Assembly (NCBI GenBank): GCA_963805925.1 | Contig: CAWDWB010000004.1 | Location: 267,750 to 331,749 of the forward strand | Direction of reading: 5' to 3' | Source: CAMPKL01 sp963805925 | GTDB lineage: Bacteria; Acidobacteriota; Terriglobia; Bryobacterales; UBA6623 | Length of the DNA: 64,000 nt | In this document: piece by piece, positions 33,182 through 42,586 of the stretch | Layout of the letters: every line of letters starts with the position of its first letter | Position numbering within the stretch: the stretch's first letter is position 1 | Program-made: the position numbers and the translations under genes | Notes under the pieces: generated by a model | What the model was told of the DNA's origin: nothing | Database searches by the model: none | The model's input: only the letters and a program-made list of their open reading frames with translations

Positions 33182-34693
33182 TCACTTCATCCCCATCACC
33201 GCCGCGAACGCGTCGATCCCGTACCAAAGGTTGGCCAAGCGTAGGTTTTCGTTCTCGGCGTGCTGGTTGTTGTCGTGGTTAGCAATCGGCAGCAACAGCA
33301 CTGGCTTGCCCAACAGATCCGTAAACAAATACAGCGGCAGCGAGCCGCCCATCGTCGGCACCAGCAACACGTCTTCCCCTGCCGCTGCCGTCACCGCCGC
33401 AGCGATTTTCTTGGCAATTGGTAGGCTCATCTCCGTCCGCGCCGCCGGGTACCCTCCGCCGCGGGTCACCTTGGCGATCTTCGGATACTGCGCGCGGGTC
33501 TCCGCATCGGGGTCCTCATGCACCACATGAAAGCCTCTCTGGCGGATGTGCCGCTCCACTAGGTCCAGCATCTTCTCCGGGTCGTTGCCCTTCACCAGAC
33601 GCACGTCGAGCGCCGCCGTCGCCGTTTCGGGAATGATGTTGGTCGCCAGCACACCGGTGTGCCCGCTCGAGAGCCCGCGCACCGTCAACGCCGGCAACAG
33701 CAAGCGCTCCGGCAGCGTCTCGCCTTCACCCTCCGTCCAGGCCAGCCCTAGCTCCGCCTTCAACTCATCTTCGTAGTTCGGCAGCTTGGCCAGCGCCGCC
33801 CGCTCTTCAGCGCCAATCGGCGCGACGGAGTCATAAAACTCCTCGATCACGACCTTGCCGGTCTCGTCCTTCATGCTGGCCAACAACTGCGCCAACTCCA
33901 TCCCCGGAACCGGCGCCCAGTTCCCGTAGTGCCCGCTATGCAGGGGACGATTCGCGCCGTAGACGGTCACGTCCAAGTGGGCGTCGCCCCGAGCGCCAAA
34001 CAGCAGCTGAGGCTTGCGGCTTTGGTGCACCGGCCCGTCGCAGAACAGCCAAACGTCGATATCCGCGAACTTGTCGCGGTGGGTTTCGAGGTAAGCCTGC
34101 AAATGAGGCGAACCCGCTTCTTCTTCGCCGTCGAATAGGAACTTAATGTTGAACGTCGGCTTGACGCCTTTCTCGGCGAAAGCGTCCAGGGCAGCCAATA
34201 GCGCGATCAAGGGCGCTTTGTCGTCGCCTGCCGAGCGTGCATAGAGGCGCCACTCGGGGTCGACCTTGGCGCCCGCTGCGGGGAAAGCAATCGCCTGCCC
34301 GCCCTCGTCATGCCGTGCCGTCCACAGCGTCGGCTCCCAAGGGCTCTGCAGCCACTGCGAGGGGTCCACAGGCTGCCCGTCGTAGTGGGCGTAAATGCCT
34401 AGAGTGCGCGTTGCTCCGGGAACGTTCAACTCGCCAAACACCAGCGGCGGCGCGTCATCCGACGTGAGCAGTTGCGCCTTGACGCCGCGCTTGGCGAACT
34501 CGGCCGCGACATAGTCTGCATTGCGCCGAATATTCACCGTGTCCCGCGCCACGTTGGGGATACGCAGCAGTTCGGCAAACTGCTGAAGGATCTCGACCTC
34601 ATGGGCCTGGCGGTAAGCCCGCGCCGTCTCGACCGGCGTCTGGGCCAAGCCGAACGCCGCTAATAGGAAAAGGAGGATCGTCGCTCGCCGCAT
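33182..34693 (-). CDS. M20 family metallopeptidase (dipeptidase), exported
   Basis: A 503-residue zinc peptidase with signal peptide MRRATILLFLLAAFGLAQ. Zinc/catalytic motifs are in order: GIYAHYDGQPVDP (His and Asp), ARSAGDDKAP (bridging Asp), LFDGEEEAGSP (catalytic Glu pair) and a late His in IANHDNNQHAENE. A dimerisation domain sits between about residues 240 and 390. It should hydrolyse dipeptides or short peptides in the periplasm. The length matches the CNDP-like dipeptidase group. Confidence 0.93.
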   Translation of the reverse strand: MRRATILLFLLAAFGLAQTPVETARAYRQAHEVEILQQFAELLRIPNVARDTVNIRRNADYVAAEFAKRGVKAQLLTSDDAPPLVFGELNVPGATRTLGIYAHYDGQPVDPSQWLQSPWEPTLWTARHDEGGQAIAFPAAGAKVDPEWRLYARSAGDDKAPLIALLAALDAFAEKGVKPTFNIKFLFDGEEEAGSPHLQAYLETHRDKFADIDVWLFCDGPVHQSRKPQLLFGARGDAHLDVTVYGANRPLHSGHYGNWAPVPGMELAQLLASMKDETGKVVIEEFYDSVAPIGAEERAALAKLPNYEDELKAELGLAWTEGEGETLPERLLLPALTVRGLSSGHTGVLATNIIPETATAALDVRLVKGNDPEKMLDLVERHIRQRGFHVVHEDPDAETRAQYPKIAKVTRGGGYPAARTEMSLPIAKKIAAAVTAAAGEDVLLVPTMGGSLPLYLFTDLLGKPVLLLPIANHDNNQHAENENLRLANLWYGIDAFAAVMGMK

Positions 34694-34769
34694 GACGACA
34701 AGATAGCAGCGCGGACGGCGAAGACGTGCTCAGGCGGCTTCGGGGTTTGGACGACGCCGTGAACGACGG

Positions 34770-35720
34770 CTACTCCTTGATGTCGTAGAGGTGGTTGGCG
34801 CTGGGGAAGGTGCTGCTGGTGAGCCGGCAGTTGAGGCCGTCTTTGCCCCAGAACTGGGGCATGTGGAAGGTCTTGGGGGGCGCGTAGACGATGTCGCCGG
34901 GTTTGCCGTAGACGGCGGTCGCGACGTCGCCTTCAAAGATCCAGCGCAATTCGCCGAGCATAACGATCCAGAACTCGGCGAAGTCGGAGTGCATGTGTCC
35001 GCGGTCGCCTGGGGCAGGCGTGCCGTCGCCGGCAACGGCTTGGCCGCAAATGAAATTGCCGCGCACACGGTTTTTGCGCATCGCTTCGCGGCTCCAGTTC
35101 TTGCGCGCGGCGTTTTCTTTGGCCAGTTCGTAGATGTTGACGTGCGACGGCCAGGGTTTGCCGTCCGGGTCGGGGACGTCGAGCGGGTTCGGTCCTGAGC
35201 TGAGCCGCACTGGGATGTATTCGATGGAGGCGCCGGGGGCGACGGCGGGTTTCTCTTCAAAAACCGGCGTAGCGGAGTAGAGGGTCACTTCAAAACGAAT
35301 CGCGGGTTGGTCGCCGATGACTTCGAGTGAGTGCACCATGCGCTCGGGGACGAAGACGTACGAGCCCTTCGTCGCCTCAACCGTTTCGAAACTGCCGTCG
35401 GGTTGCTCGATCTCAAAGCGGATGCGGCCTTCGACCACCACCCACCAGGCGGGCGAGTCAGTGAACATACGCCGGGCGTACTTCGAGCCGGGCGCCTCTT
35501 GGATCATGTAGGCCAGAGAATTGCCGTCGTCGATGATCTTTTCGCGCCAGTTGGTCTGCCCGGCGTATTTGGCCTTGAGGTCGTCAAGGTGCGTGATGGG
35601 CTTCATCGGCGCGACGTAAGGCGTGCGCTCGACGGGCTTGGGGTAATAGAAGATGCGCTGCTCCTGGGCGGAGGCAGCGAGGGCGCAAAGCGCTAAGCAG
35701 AGCAGCAGGCGAGCAGACAT
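34770..35720 (-). CDS. Bicupin domain protein, secreted
   Basis: A 316-residue protein with signal peptide MSARLLLCLALCALAASAQ and two cupin domains. The first (about 85-160) reads WWVVVEGRIRFEIEQPDG...GSYVFVPERMVHSLEV; the second (about 230-300) reads GHMHSDFAEFWIVMLGELRWIFEG and then GDIVYAPPKTFHMPQF, with the His/Glu metal pattern H-x-H...E...H. Function is unknown; relatives include sugar isomerases and dioxygenases. The start is ATG at 35720 with GGGAG upstream. It stands between the M20 peptidase and the HupE-like gene, all on the same strand. Confidence 0.82.
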   Translation of the reverse strand: MSARLLLCLALCALAASAQEQRIFYYPKPVERTPYVAPMKPITHLDDLKAKYAGQTNWREKIIDDGNSLAYMIQEAPGSKYARRMFTDSPAWWVVVEGRIRFEIEQPDGSFETVEATKGSYVFVPERMVHSLEVIGDQPAIRFEVTLYSATPVFEEKPAVAPGASIEYIPVRLSSGPNPLDVPDPDGKPWPSHVNIYELAKENAARKNWSREAMRKNRVRGNFICGQAVAGDGTPAPGDRGHMHSDFAEFWIVMLGELRWIFEGDVATAVYGKPGDIVYAPPKTFHMPQFWGKDGLNCRLTSSTFPSANHLYDIKE

Positions 35721-35751
35721 GGCGTTCGACGTCTCCCTTGACAGGCCAATC

Positions 35752-37050
35752 CTACACCCCAGAGGCGGGTCTCGGACGCGAGAAGTAACGATGGGCCGTC
35801 CCGGCGACGGCGGCGAAGGCGACTAAGGCGGCCAGCCAGAGCAGCATGTCCGCCGACCACTGGATGTCGAATTGGGCGAGGATGGCGCCGCGATCCATCA
35901 TCCAATGCCAGGCGGTGTGGGCCACGATGGCCGACAGGATGATGGTGCCGATTCGCTCGGCGACGACGTAGCGGAAGAGCAGCGCGAGGGCGGGGACAAG
36001 AACGAGCAGGACCAACAGCTGGCCCAGTTCGACGCCGATGTTAAAAGCCAGCAAAGAGGTAAGCAGGTGTTCGCCGGCAAACTGCAGCGTCTGACGCAAA
36101 GCGAATGAGAAGCCGAAGCCGTGTACGAGGCCGAAGCCCAGGGCGAACATCCAGCGGCGGTTTTGGGGCGTGACGCCGACGATATTCTCAAGAGCCATCC
36201 AGACGATCGAGACGGCAATGAGCATCTCAATGAGCGGCGGGAACCACAGGGCGTCGGGCGCCAGACCGTAGGCGGAAGCGGCCAGCGTCAGCGAGTGAGC
36301 GACAGTAAACGCGGTGACCACGCCGATCAGCGGACGAATGCGTCGAAAGGGTATCACCAGGCAAAACAGGAAAAGCAAATGATCGGCGCCGTCGAGGATG
36401 TGAAAGAACCCGGACTGGACGAAACGCCAGGCGGCTTGATGCCAGCGCGGATCCAACGGGACGACGCCTGGATTTCCCTCAAACTCGTAGGCCCGAACCG
36501 CGCCGCCGGGCGGCAGAAAGCGCAGCGTGGTGACGACTCGCGCGGCCAGCCGCTCCATGCCGGGGCGTATGGAGAAGGCCGACTGATCTGAGGCAATAGG
36601 GTACTCGAGCAGTACGTCGAACCAAACTTGGTTCCAGACGACGTTGGCGGAGTTGGCCAACAAGGGCTCCCGGATGTGAGCGATGGCTTCGTCGGCGGAG
36701 GCGAAGGAGCGATCGGACTGGATGGAAATTTGCGTTGCGGCGATGCTCGGGAGGGGCAGGCGGCGCCCGTCTTCGTAGATTTCGACGTCGTGCGCGATCC
36801 ACAGGGTGGCCAGGTCGCTGAGCTGAGGCGCTAGCTGCTCGACGTCCAAATAGCCTGGCCCGAACTCGGGGAACTCGACGTCGCGGACCGACTGCAGAGG
36901 CATACGGACGAGCAATTGCAGCCGGTCTCCCTCGGGTTTGACCAGCATATGGACGGCGACGTCCAGGGGGATATCGTGTGCCTGGAGAGTTGCGGCGCTA
37001 GAGAAGCTGAGCAATGCCGCAAACAGAATTGAGCAAAAACGATAAAACAC
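35752..37050 (-). CDS. HupE/UreJ family membrane protein with exported N-terminal domain
   Basis: A 432-residue protein. After a signal-like N-terminus (FYRFCSILFAALLSFSSAATLQA) comes a beta-rich extracytoplasmic domain (about 25-215). It is followed by a HupE/UreJ_2 domain of six to seven membrane segments, starting near FHILDGADHLLFLFCLVIPF. HGFGFSFALRQ and FNIGVELGQL are family motifs; the conserved His and Asp may bind nickel or another metal. Such long versions are common outside urease/hydrogenase loci and their cargo is unknown. The GTG at 37050 was chosen since the codons before it overlap the divergent promoter. It is divergent from the NHL lipoprotein gene. Confidence 0.82.
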   Translation of the reverse strand: MFYRFCSILFAALLSFSSAATLQAHDIPLDVAVHMLVKPEGDRLQLLVRMPLQSVRDVEFPEFGPGYLDVEQLAPQLSDLATLWIAHDVEIYEDGRRLPLPSIAATQISIQSDRSFASADEAIAHIREPLLANSANVVWNQVWFDVLLEYPIASDQSAFSIRPGMERLAARVVTTLRFLPPGGAVRAYEFEGNPGVVPLDPRWHQAAWRFVQSGFFHILDGADHLLFLFCLVIPFRRIRPLIGVVTAFTVAHSLTLAASAYGLAPDALWFPPLIEMLIAVSIVWMALENIVGVTPQNRRWMFALGFGLVHGFGFSFALRQTLQFAGEHLLTSLLAFNIGVELGQLLVLLVLVPALALLFRYVVAERIGTIILSAIVAHTAWHWMMDRGAILAQFDIQWSADMLLWLAALVAFAAVAGTAHRYFSRPRPASGV

Positions 37051-37054
37051 AGTG

Positions 37055-37082
37055 TTGCTTACACGCCAGGACCGTGTATGAT
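37055..37082 (+). promoter_or_regulatory. Sigma70-type promoter of the NHL lipoprotein gene
   Basis: TTGCTT (37055-37060), a 16-nt spacer and TATGAT (37077-37082). The -10 box is nearly palindromic (TATCAT on the minus strand), so it could also serve the divergent HupE-like gene. Confidence 0.55.
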
Positions 37083-37111
37083 ACCGTACGCCCCGTGAAG
37101 CGAGGAAAGAC

Positions 37112-38359
37112 ATGACCCAGAAACTCAAGTTTGGCGCCGCGACGCTCCTAATGACTGGCCTACTCGGCTGCGGATCGACCCCTGTTGTAGAACAGGCGTC
37201 GACGGACGCAGGCGGGCCGATGGCTCCCAAATTTGAGGTCGACCCGATGTGGCCCAAGCCGCTGCCGAATCATTGGGTGCTGGGAGCGGTGATCGGCGTG
37301 GACGTCGACGACAACGACAACGTCTGGATTATTCACCGCGGCGGTTCGTTGGAGCAGAAAGAGGTCTATGCGACGTGGGATCCACCTGCCTCGGAATGCT
37401 GCGCGCCGGCGCCGCCGGTGCTTGAGTTCAATGCCGCGGGCGATCTCATTGGACACTGGGGCGGCCCGGGCGAAGGATATGATTGGCCGTCGTCGAACCA
37501 CGGCATCGACGTCGACTACAAGGGCAACGTCTGGATCGGCGGCAACGGGCGAGGCGCCCCGACGGGCACGACGCTGCAGCCTCACGACGAAAGCGCCATG
37601 GGTCAAGGAGCGGTCCACGACAGCATGGTTCTCAAGTTCACCCAGAGCGGGCAGTTGCTGATGCAGATCGGCAAGCCGTTCGCCGGCACAGGCAGCAACG
37701 ATTTGGGCAACTTTAAGTTGCCGGCCAAGACGCTGGTCGACCCGAAGACGAACGAGTTGTACGTCGCCGACGGTTATGGAAACCGCCGCGTCATCGTGCT
37801 GGACGCCGATACGGGCGAGTACAAACGCCACTGGGGCGCCTACGGCAATAAGCCGGACGACACGCAATTGCCGCCCTATAACCCGGCCGACCCGCTGTCG
37901 CAGCAGTTCCGCACGCCGGTCCATGCGGTTGCGCTCGCCGAAGACGGCCTGCTCTACGTTTGCGATCGAACGAACGATCGCATTCAGGTGTTCCACACGG
38001 ATGGTACGTACGTCAACGAAGTGGTCATCGCTAAGAACACGCTGGGCGACGGATCGACTTTTGATGTGGCTTTGTCGAAGGACCCGGAGCAGAAGTACCT
38101 TTATGTCGCCGACGGGTCCAACATGAAGATTCACATCTTGGACCGGCTGACGCTGACGGAGCTGACATCGTTCGGCGACGGCGGTCGGCAACCGGGACAG
38201 TTCTACGCGGTGCACAGCATCGCGGTGGATTCCCAGGGCAATCTTTACAGCACGGAAACGTATCGCGGCCAGCGCGTTCAGAAATTCCGGTACAAGGGCC
38301 TGGCCCCGGTCACCAAGACGGACCAGGGCACCGTTTGGCCGACGGTGTCAATGAACTAG
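37112..38359 (+). CDS. NHL-repeat beta-propeller lipoprotein
   Basis: A 415-residue lipoprotein with lipobox LLGC in MTQKLKFGAATLLMTGLLGC. NHL-type blades recur: GVDVDDNDNVWIIHRG, GIDVDYKGNVWIGGNG, NELYVADGYGNRRVIVLD, AVALAEDGLLYVCDRTNDRIQVF and SIAVDSQGNLYSTETYRGQRVQKF. The fold resembles the propeller part of peptidyl-alpha-hydroxyglycine lyases, but the catalytic set is not evident. A binding or scaffolding role at the outer membrane is likely. GAGGAAAG precedes the ATG and a good promoter lies just upstream. Confidence 0.88.
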   Translation: MTQKLKFGAATLLMTGLLGCGSTPVVEQASTDAGGPMAPKFEVDPMWPKPLPNHWVLGAVIGVDVDDNDNVWIIHRGGSLEQKEVYATWDPPASECCAPAPPVLEFNAAGDLIGHWGGPGEGYDWPSSNHGIDVDYKGNVWIGGNGRGAPTGTTLQPHDESAMGQGAVHDSMVLKFTQSGQLLMQIGKPFAGTGSNDLGNFKLPAKTLVDPKTNELYVADGYGNRRVIVLDADTGEYKRHWGAYGNKPDDTQLPPYNPADPLSQQFRTPVHAVALAEDGLLYVCDRTNDRIQVFHTDGTYVNEVVIAKNTLGDGSTFDVALSKDPEQKYLYVADGSNMKIHILDRLTLTELTSFGDGGRQPGQFYAVHSIAVDSQGNLYSTETYRGQRVQKFRYKGLAPVTKTDQGTVWPTVSMN

Positions 38360-38383
38360 ACTAAGAGCCGTATAGGCTCAGCG

Positions 38384-39145
38384 TTGAGAAGCTTCTCGGC
38401 ATCCTGCTGCATCGCAGCGGCGTTGTGTCTCTGCGGATCGGCGTTTGCTGAGCCTCCTACGGAATTTGAGGCGCCTCGCAGCCGGGACTTCGCCAAAGAT
38501 TTAGTCAAGAATCTCGGCGGTCTCTTCTCCAAAGACAACATCGCGCCCTTGGCGATCGGCGCCGTTGCAACCGGCATCTCCGTTATCCCGGAGCAGAATG
38601 TCGAGACGTACTTTCTGACGAATCCCGAAAAAGCGGACGGGCTCACGGAGCCGGGGGAGTTTATCGGCGACGGCGTCTACGTGGCCCCGGCGATCGCGGG
38701 ACTGTTCGCGGCGGGACTGTTTCGCGACAACGACCCGCGCTTCAAGGCGACGACCTACTCGTTGATGCAAGGTTTCTTGGTTAATGGGGTGGTGACCGAG
38801 GGGCTGAAGCATGGCTTCTCGCGCACGCGGCCGGACGGATCGAACGACGTCTCCTTCCCCTCGGGCCATACGTCGACGTCGTTCATGTGGGCGACGGTAC
38901 TCTCCCGGAATTACGGGCTGAAGGTCGGCATCCCGGCTTATGCGGTGGCGAGCTACGTCGGGGCGACGCGGCTGGAGGAGAACGCCCATCACTTGTCCGA
39001 TGTGGTCGCCGGCGCAGCGGTCGGGTACATCGTCGGACGAACGGTGACTCGCCATAGAAAGGGCGGCCGGCTGTCGCGGCTGAATTGGATGGTCGGTCCG
39101 GCGCGGCGGGGATTTGTCGCTTCGCTGTCGTTTCCGGGGCCCTAG
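38384..39145 (+). CDS. PAP2-family phosphatase, exported
   Basis: A 253-residue protein with signal MRSFSASCCIAAALCLCGSAFA and all three phosphatase motifs of the acid-phosphatase/PAP2 fold: KHGFSRTRP (K-x6-RP), PSGHTST and ATRLEENAHHLSD (R-x5-H-x3-D). It likely removes phosphate from a lipid or small phosphomonoester in the periplasm. The start is TTG at 38384. A TATAGG box lies 7 nt before it, so this may be another leaderless gene. It overlaps the convergent carbonic anhydrase by 4 bp. Confidence 0.9.
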   Translation: MRSFSASCCIAAALCLCGSAFAEPPTEFEAPRSRDFAKDLVKNLGGLFSKDNIAPLAIGAVATGISVIPEQNVETYFLTNPEKADGLTEPGEFIGDGVYVAPAIAGLFAAGLFRDNDPRFKATTYSLMQGFLVNGVVTEGLKHGFSRTRPDGSNDVSFPSGHTSTSFMWATVLSRNYGLKVGIPAYAVASYVGATRLEENAHHLSDVVAGAAVGYIVGRTVTRHRKGGRLSRLNWMVGPARRGFVASLSFPGP

Positions 39146-39759
39146 ACGCCGTCGAAGAAGTCGACGACTCCCGTTTCAAGCGAATACTCCGCGCCGACAA
39201 CCAGCAGGTCGCCTTGGGCGATCAACTGTTCGAGCAACTGCGAGCCTTGGCGCAGATGATTAGCGGACATGCGCACGTTGGCGCGTACGGCTTGATGAAC
39301 GAGTTCGTCCGGGTTGTCCTTGAGGTCAGTCTGCATGAGCGCTTCGACCGACGGGCGAACGCGGTTGACGATCGACATCAGGTTCGGCGAAAGGACGCCG
39401 CCGCCGCTTTGTAACTCCTCGATGGTCGCGCCGATGGCCCCGCATTGCGAGTGTCCGAGAACGACAACCAAGCGAACGTGGAAGCGTTCGGCGGCGAACT
39501 CGACGCTGCCCACAAGCGACGGAGCGACAATGTTGCCGGCGACGCGGATGACGAACAAGTCGCCGAGGCCTTGGTCGAATACGATCTCCGCGGGGACCCG
39601 AGAATCCGCGCAGCCGAGAATGATGGCAAAAGGCTCCTGGGCCGCCGCGATCTGACTGCGGCGCTCGCGATTGGTCAGGCCGCCGCTGCTATTTTCGTCC
39701 GCCGCGAAGCGGGCATTCCCGTCGCGGAGGCGCTGTAGCGCTTCTTGTGGTGGGATCAT
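39142..39759 (-). CDS. Beta-carbonic anhydrase
   Basis: A 205-residue zinc enzyme interconverting CO2 and bicarbonate. Zinc ligands and the Asp-Arg dyad are in IILGCADSRVP; the other ligands are in VVLGHSQCGAI. There is no signal peptide, so cytoplasmic. The ATG at 39759 follows GGAAGGTAA. It is divergent from a DUF1801 gene that is itself translationally coupled to a SulP transporter. Carbonic anhydrases are often found next to or fused with SulP bicarbonate transporters. Confidence 0.95.
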   Translation of the reverse strand: MIPPQEALQRLRDGNARFAADENSSGGLTNRERRSQIAAAQEPFAIILGCADSRVPAEIVFDQGLGDLFVIRVAGNIVAPSLVGSVEFAAERFHVRLVVVLGHSQCGAIGATIEELQSGGGVLSPNLMSIVNRVRPSVEALMQTDLKDNPDELVHQAVRANVRMSANHLRQGSQLLEQLIAQGDLLVVGAEYSLETGVVDFFDGV

Positions 39760-39800
39760 TCGTCGTTACCTTCCAATTTGTAATAGAGTAGCTGGGCGAG

Positions 39801-40166
39801 ATGAAACAAGCCAAAACAGTGGACGAGTATCTGGCGGGCGTGCCCGAAGCGTCGCGCATCACGTTGGGAGAGATGCGCCAGAGACTTCGAGCCGCCCTGC
39901 CGCCGGGGTCGCCGGAAGGGCTGAGCTACAGCATGCCGGCCTTCAAGCACGATGGGAAGGCGTTGGTCGCCTATGCGGCGTTCAAGAACCATTGCAGCTT
40001 GTTCCCGATGAGTGCAGCGGTGATTGCGATGATGGCGGATGAGTTGAAAGCCTACACGACATCGAAGGGAACGATTCAGTTCCCTATCGGCAAACCACTG
40101 CCGGCGGCACTGATCAAGAAGGTCGTTAAGGCGCGCCTCGCGGAGCAAGCGGCAAAGAAGAGGTGA
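39801..40166 (+). CDS. DUF1801 (YdhG/YdeI-like) protein
   Basis: A 121-residue cytoplasmic protein: VDEYLAGVPEASRITLGEMRQRLR, then the characteristic GLSYSMPAFKHDGKALVAYAAFKNHCSLFPMS and TIQFPIGKPLPAALIKKVVKAR. This matches the DUF1801 family, whose fold recalls iron-sulfur-carrier-like proteins but whose function is unknown. The stop codon overlaps the start of the SulP gene (GTGA), so the two are translationally coupled. Confidence 0.88.
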   Translation: MKQAKTVDEYLAGVPEASRITLGEMRQRLRAALPPGSPEGLSYSMPAFKHDGKALVAYAAFKNHCSLFPMSAAVIAMMADELKAYTTSKGTIQFPIGKPLPAALIKKVVKARLAEQAAKKR

Positions 40167-41875
40167 GTCCCATCCCTAACCGGCCCGACGATCAGGGTTT
40201 CCGCATCAATCTGCTCGAAGGCGTAAGGCCCGTGAACCGGCGGCAGATCCCGAGCGAGATAATTGCAGGCTTGACCTTGGCGGCGCTGGCCATACCCGAG
40301 GTCTTGGGCTACGCGCGAATCGCCGGGATGCCGATTATGACCGGCCTGTACACCATGCTGGTTCCGATGGTCCTGTTCGCTCTGCTCGGCTCGTCGAGGC
40401 ATCTGGTCGTCGGGGCCGATTCGGCCACGGCGGCTATGATTGCCGCCGGGCTGGCGGGCATGGCGGCCTCCGGTTCGGCCGAGTATGCGGCCTTGGCTGG
40501 TTTGCTGGCGCTGATGGCCGCTGGCCTGCTGTTCGTGGCCCGCGCCGTTCGCCTGGGTTTCTTGGCCGATTTCCTGTCGCGGACAGTATTGGTGGGATTC
40601 CTGACGGGAGTCGGCATCCAGGTCGCCCTGGGTCAGCTGTCGGGAATGCTGGGGATCGCCGGCGACCGGCATGGAGCGATACCGCAGATGGTGCAGGATT
40701 GGCGGCATCTGGGACAGAGCAATCCGCGTGTCTTAATCCTTTCTGCGGCGGTACTCGCGGTGATCGCCGGCGCGAAGTTGCTTTCGCGAAGAGCGCCTGG
40801 CGCGCTGATCGCCTTGGCGGGCGCAGTCTGGGCGAGTTGGGCGTTGGACCTGAAATCGCAAGGCGTGCCGGTATTGGGCGCGATGCCGGGCGGGTTGCCG
40901 CGGTTCGGGCTGCCGGATGTGGACTGGAGTTGGGCGCTGTTCGAGAATCTGCTGCCGACCGCCTTCTCGATCTTCGTGGTCATCGTGGCGCAAAGCGCGG
41001 CCACCTCGCGCGCCTACGCGGCCCGCTACAACGAACAGTTCGATGAAAATGCAGACCTTGTCGGATTGGGAGCGGCGAATGTGGGAGCGGCTCTGTCGGG
41101 AACGTTTGTGGTGAACGGCAGTCCGACGAAGACGCAGATGGTCGACGGCGCGGGCGGACGCAGCCAATTGGCGCAGTTGACGACAGCGTTGATCGTGTTG
41201 TTGGTCTTGTTGTGGGCGACCGCGCCGCTGACCTATTTGCCGGAGGCCGTGCTGTCGTCCGTCGTTTTCTTGATAGGAGTGGAACTGATTGACGTAAAAG
41301 GGATGCGCCGGATCTACCGCGAGCGTCCCTGGGAATTTTCGGTGGCGCTGATCACGACCGTGGTGGTGGCTTTTTGGGGCGTCGAGCAAGGGATCGTGCT
41401 GGCGATCGCGCTGTCGCTGCTGGCGCATACTCGGCACGGATACCGGCCGAAGAACGTGGTGCTGAAGACGACGAAGGAAGGACGCTGGCGCGGCGTTCCG
41501 GTTAACGAGGAGGCCCAACTGTTTCCCGGGCTGCTCGTTTACCGATTCACGCACAGCATGTACTACGCCAACGCGGAACTTCTGGCGCGGCAGGTCCTGG
41601 ATTTGGTCAAGAACGCGCAGCCGCCGCTGTCGTGCTTCTGTATCGACGCGTCGGCAGTCGACGACGTGGACTTCACGGCAGCGGAGAACCTGACGGCCGT
41701 GGCCCGATTGCTGAAAGAAAAGGGCGTTCGGCTGGTTTTCGCGGAAATCTCGGACGACGTTCGGGCGGAACTGGATCGCTCCGGGTTGACGGCACAGATC
41801 GGCGAAGGCTCCTATTACGAGACAGTAACCGATGTTGTGGATGATTATCGGCGCTCAGGCTGCAACTCGATGTAG
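40163..41875 (+). CDS. SulP family anion transporter with STAS domain
   Basis: A 570-residue inner-membrane protein. The transport core starts with the SulP signature IIAGLTLAALAIPEVLGYARIAGMP and has 10 or more hydrophobic segments up to about residue 410. GSPTKTQMVDGAGGRSQ is a conserved cytoplasmic region. The C-terminal STAS domain (about 445-560) contains CFCIDASAVDDVDFTAAENL. Substrates in this family are sulfate, bicarbonate or dicarboxylates; the nearby carbonic anhydrase favours bicarbonate. The start is GTG at 40163, overlapping the DUF1801 stop. Confidence 0.93.
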   Translation: MSPIPNRPDDQGFRINLLEGVRPVNRRQIPSEIIAGLTLAALAIPEVLGYARIAGMPIMTGLYTMLVPMVLFALLGSSRHLVVGADSATAAMIAAGLAGMAASGSAEYAALAGLLALMAAGLLFVARAVRLGFLADFLSRTVLVGFLTGVGIQVALGQLSGMLGIAGDRHGAIPQMVQDWRHLGQSNPRVLILSAAVLAVIAGAKLLSRRAPGALIALAGAVWASWALDLKSQGVPVLGAMPGGLPRFGLPDVDWSWALFENLLPTAFSIFVVIVAQSAATSRAYAARYNEQFDENADLVGLGAANVGAALSGTFVVNGSPTKTQMVDGAGGRSQLAQLTTALIVLLVLLWATAPLTYLPEAVLSSVVFLIGVELIDVKGMRRIYRERPWEFSVALITTVVVAFWGVEQGIVLAIALSLLAHTRHGYRPKNVVLKTTKEGRWRGVPVNEEAQLFPGLLVYRFTHSMYYANAELLARQVLDLVKNAQPPLSCFCIDASAVDDVDFTAAENLTAVARLLKEKGVRLVFAEISDDVRAELDRSGLTAQIGEGSYYETVTDVVDDYRRSGCNSM

Positions 41876-41903
41876 TCGCCGCCCATGGGCGTCTCGTCTT
41901 GCT

Positions 41904-42584
41904 TCATTCGGCGACGGGAGAAGTCTTTTCCGGTTGTTTGGGGCGACGGCTGGGATCGTCGAGCAGTAGATTGACGTTTTCGGCGATGCTTTGAATCTCG
42001 GGGCTGTCGCTGGAGGCGGAACAGCGCCGATAGCGATCGCCTTGGCGCACGCTTTCGAGGGCGGAAGCGACTTCTAAGATGGGCATGACGAAGCGTCGAT
42101 CGACGCGGATGTTGACCAGCCGCACCAGCACGAATGCAGTCAGGGCCAGGATCACGGCGGCCCAGGCGCCGGCCCGCGCCAGCCGCTGAGCCTCTTCGTC
42201 CGCCTTGCGGAGAGCGGCGCGGTTGACTTCGGCCAGCTGGTGCAGGTTGGAGATGATGCGCGCGCGAATGAGCGGCTCGCCGTCGAGGGCAGCGTCTGCG
42301 TCGGCATGAATGGCTTTCAGCAGTGGGGCTTCTTCGACCTCGGTGATGTTGCGATCGGCTCTTTGGTACTGGATGAGAAACGCGGCTCGCGCCCCATCAC
42401 CTGGAGCCAGAGCCAGGGCGGCGGCCATGCCTTCGATAGCGGCCAAGGACTCCACGTTTTCTTCTGAGACGATGGCGATGGCGGGGCCCATGCGGGTCAA
42501 AAGGGCGATGGCCCCGAATGAGGTCGCCAGCTGGAGCACGAGGATCAGACCAAAGACGGCGCGGCTTTGCTTACGAAGGTGCAT
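41904..42584 (-). CDS. Two-TM sensor-like protein with HAMP-like region but no output domain
   Basis: A 226-residue membrane protein. TM1 (VFGLILVLQLATSFGAIALL) and TM2 (AWAAVILALTAFVLVRLV) flank a helical periplasmic domain of about 110 residues, as in KinB or chemoreceptor sensors. After TM2 a HAMP-like stretch (VMPILEVASALESVRQGDRYRR) leads to a short helix (SPEIQSIAENVNLLL) and a disordered end. No histidine, kinase or methyl-accepting domain follows. It begins 3 bp after trkA ends, so it is part of the trk operon. It may be a truncated kinase or an accessory regulator. Confidence 0.75.
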   Translation of the reverse strand: MHLRKQSRAVFGLILVLQLATSFGAIALLTRMGPAIAIVSEENVESLAAIEGMAAALALAPGDGARAAFLIQYQRADRNITEVEEAPLLKAIHADADAALDGEPLIRARIISNLHQLAEVNRAALRKADEEAQRLARAGAWAAVILALTAFVLVRLVNIRVDRRFVMPILEVASALESVRQGDRYRRCSASSDSPEIQSIAENVNLLLDDPSRRPKQPEKTSPVAE

Positions 42585-42586
42585 GG

